Assembly: GCF_963422355.1 (NCBI RefSeq)
Contig: NC_085102.1
Span: 4,735,420 to 4,799,419 of the forward strand
Direction of reading: 5' to 3'
Length of the DNA: 64,000 nt
Source of the DNA: Corticium candelabrum
Lineage: Eukaryota > Porifera > Homoscleromorpha > Homosclerophorida > Plakinidae
In this document: piece after piece, positions 62,579-64,000 of the stretch
How positions within the stretch are numbered: the first letter of the stretch is position 1
Layout of the letters: each line of letters opens with the position of its first letter
Notes under the pieces: generated by a model
The model's input: the letters and a program-made list of their open reading frames with translations, nothing else
Database searches by the model: none
Told to the model about the DNA's origin: nothing
Made by a program: the position numbers and the translations under genes

Positions 62579-62616
62579 GTACACACACACACACGCGCGC
62601 GCGTGCGTCCACGCGT

Positions 62617-62655
<39 letters not shown>

Positions 62656-62661
62656 CACGCA
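62579..62661. repeat. (CA)n with CG-rich interruption
   Basis: CA array broken by 'gcgcgcgcgtgcgtccacgc'. Confidence 0.9.
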
Positions 62662-63545
62662 CTTGACTACAGCTGCCAGTGTCTGGCCACGCTGCCCCAT
62701 ATATGGGGAGAGCTGAAAGATGAGGTAGTTACTGTCTGTACTTATGTGTCTCTGTATGTCCTTGAGCCACCGCAAACGTCTTCCAGATGTGCAAGACAGG
62801 GGAAGTTGACTGCTGTCTGTTTTCTGAACAGCGTTTGCCATGATGACAGTTATGCCATTGGAATCCTGGCTTGGATTTGAAGCAGCGTCCACATTGACTA
62901 CAATGGCAGCAACAGCATGTCCTATCAGGCTCTGGTATCCGACATGAGGTACAATCAGTGGAGGCAAGTGATGATGACCGGATCGATAATAGAGTCGATG
63001 ATGATGACATAGTCAAAGAAGAAGAAGACACATTTAGACATTATGTATTGCCAGTCCACCCCTACTTGTCAGCCACCAATGACACTTGGCACATTGCACT
63101 GCGCCTGGTTGTTCACACAGAGGCAGTTGGCGTTCCACAATCCACTTGTGCCGTTTCATACCTGAATGACTGCGAAAGGCACGTCAACACACAGCACATG
63201 AAAAGGATTGTTCAGTAAGAGGTACGTGTAACTTCATCCTGACATGAGGCTTGCCATTCTGGATGTTGCTGTGCCAGGTGATACCAATTCTCTAGTTTTA
63301 ACAACTTCAAGTCAGTCTGGATCCTGTCTTTCCATCTGAGCTGGTCTAGAATGTGACAGCCACCCAAATAATAGTTTCTTTGGTAATCTGATTGCAAGCG
63401 TTCGAGTAATATGTCCTAACCACTGAAGGCGACGACGAATGTCGTCAGACATCAGACTTACATCGCCCCATGTTTGTCGAAGATCAGTATTGGTAGTATG
63501 TTGAAGCTCCTGGTCCCATCGAGTCACATGTCTAAAAATCCTAAA
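62662..63545 (-). mobile_element. LINE 3' fragment: RT C-terminus plus C2H2 fingers (L4)
   Basis: Encodes [40 protein letters not shown] and the Cys-rich finger tail CSQCGRCFKSKPGFQWHNC in several frames; inactive. Confidence 0.75.
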
Positions 63546-63729
63546 TGTCAGGAGCTGCCTCTCAGAGGTCACGCTAACAGCTGGGCCCTGTGCGTTACTC
63601 AGGGAACTTTGGGCCTGCACTAGCAAACTCCTGGAGCCGGGCCAGGCACTCGCAGGAGCACCAACTTGTGAAGCCAACTGTGGTGTGAGCACCCGAAGTC
63701 TCACCAGGACCCCAGTGGCTGATGTCACG

Positions 63730-63937
63730 TCACTGCCGATGGCCGCCTAGGACCCCAGTCATGACCAGGTACTCATTTATACTCCTGAGTCGAGAGAAGC
63801 AAATGTGTGTTAGTGTCTTGCTTAAGGAAATTATGCTATAGCTCGCCACCACTGTGACTTGAACTTGTGACCCTTCAAGGTCCCGGATGTAAGCACTCCG
63901 TAAGATGACTCTCTAACCAACTGAGCTATCGTACCAC
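63730..63937 (-). mobile_element. tRNA-derived SINE (S3)
   Basis: On the minus strand the head reads GGTACGATAGCTCAGTTGG, a perfect A-box type sequence. About 60 bases later comes AAGTTCAAGTCAC, a degenerate B box. The body follows, with 'cataatttccttaagcaag' and 'cgactcaggagtataaatga'. Such bodies are conserved in broad invertebrate SINE superfamilies (MetaSINE-like, an inference). Copies S1 and S2 lack the head. Confidence 0.75.
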
Positions 63938-64000
63938 ACACACATGCACGCACGTGCACACACACATGCACACACGCACACACACACGCGCACACACACA
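63932..64000. repeat. (CA)n-rich array to the window end
   Basis: CA repeats with gcacgt and gcacac variants. Confidence 0.9.

Noticed and set aside
63861-63937. Functional tRNA gene
   Set aside because: The A box is good, but no complete cloverleaf with a proper anticodon stem and acceptor pairing could be made, and a SINE body follows.

Overview
The window is animal nuclear DNA, not bacterial or viral. The genes have GT-AG introns, many only about 60-70 nt long. AT-rich introns alternate with very long (CA)n and (GACA)n arrays, and there are Helitrons, LINEs, SINEs and MITEs. Recognisable host genes are DIP2 (disco-interacting protein 2), SAP30BP/HCNGP, GOSR2 (membrin), ZC3H11A and a membrane-anchored collagen with a C-terminal D8C (uromodulin-type cysteine-rich) domain. 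A marine non-bilaterian such as a sponge fits best, but the species is an inference and cannot be read from the sequence.

The window is a cluster of segmental duplications. A module of roughly 10 kb recurs about four times: SAP30BP (-), DIP2 (-), collagen-D8C (+), GOSR2 (+), C2H2-tailed LINE (-), second LINE type (+). Copy 1 spans about 5.6-25.6 kb, enlarged by a 7.46 kb TIR transposon. Copy 2 spans about 26-35.4 kb. Copy 3 spans about 36-46 kb and is partly inverted around 40.5-43.2 kb. Copy 4 spans about 51.6-63.5 kb. Separately, 1-4267 is a near-identical direct repeat of 45873-50130 (SAP30BP exon, LINE fragment, Helitron). Many block junctions fall inside (CA)n arrays.

The housekeeping-gene copies (DIP2, SAP30BP, GOSR2) are incomplete, and most DIP2 and SAP30BP copies carry private deletions, stops or frameshifts. 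Three of the four collagen-D8C genes (20571-21878, 31026-32504, 57109-58107) have uninterrupted single-exon reading frames; the fourth (40904-41431, -) is cut off in its collagen stretch. Their membrane anchor, coiled coil and 3' UTR are almost identical, whereas the collagen length and a set of D8C loop codons differ. Those loop differences are almost all amino-acid-changing. This pattern suggests a diversifying cell-surface family and is the main finding.

The second main finding is a MULE-like DNA transposon at 12752-20210. It has ~72 bp terminal inverted repeats and an 8-bp target duplication, and the paralogous locus near 56755 is the exact empty site. The element carries an intron-containing ZC3H11A-like gene fragment with consistent splice phases, resembling an animal Pack-MULE.
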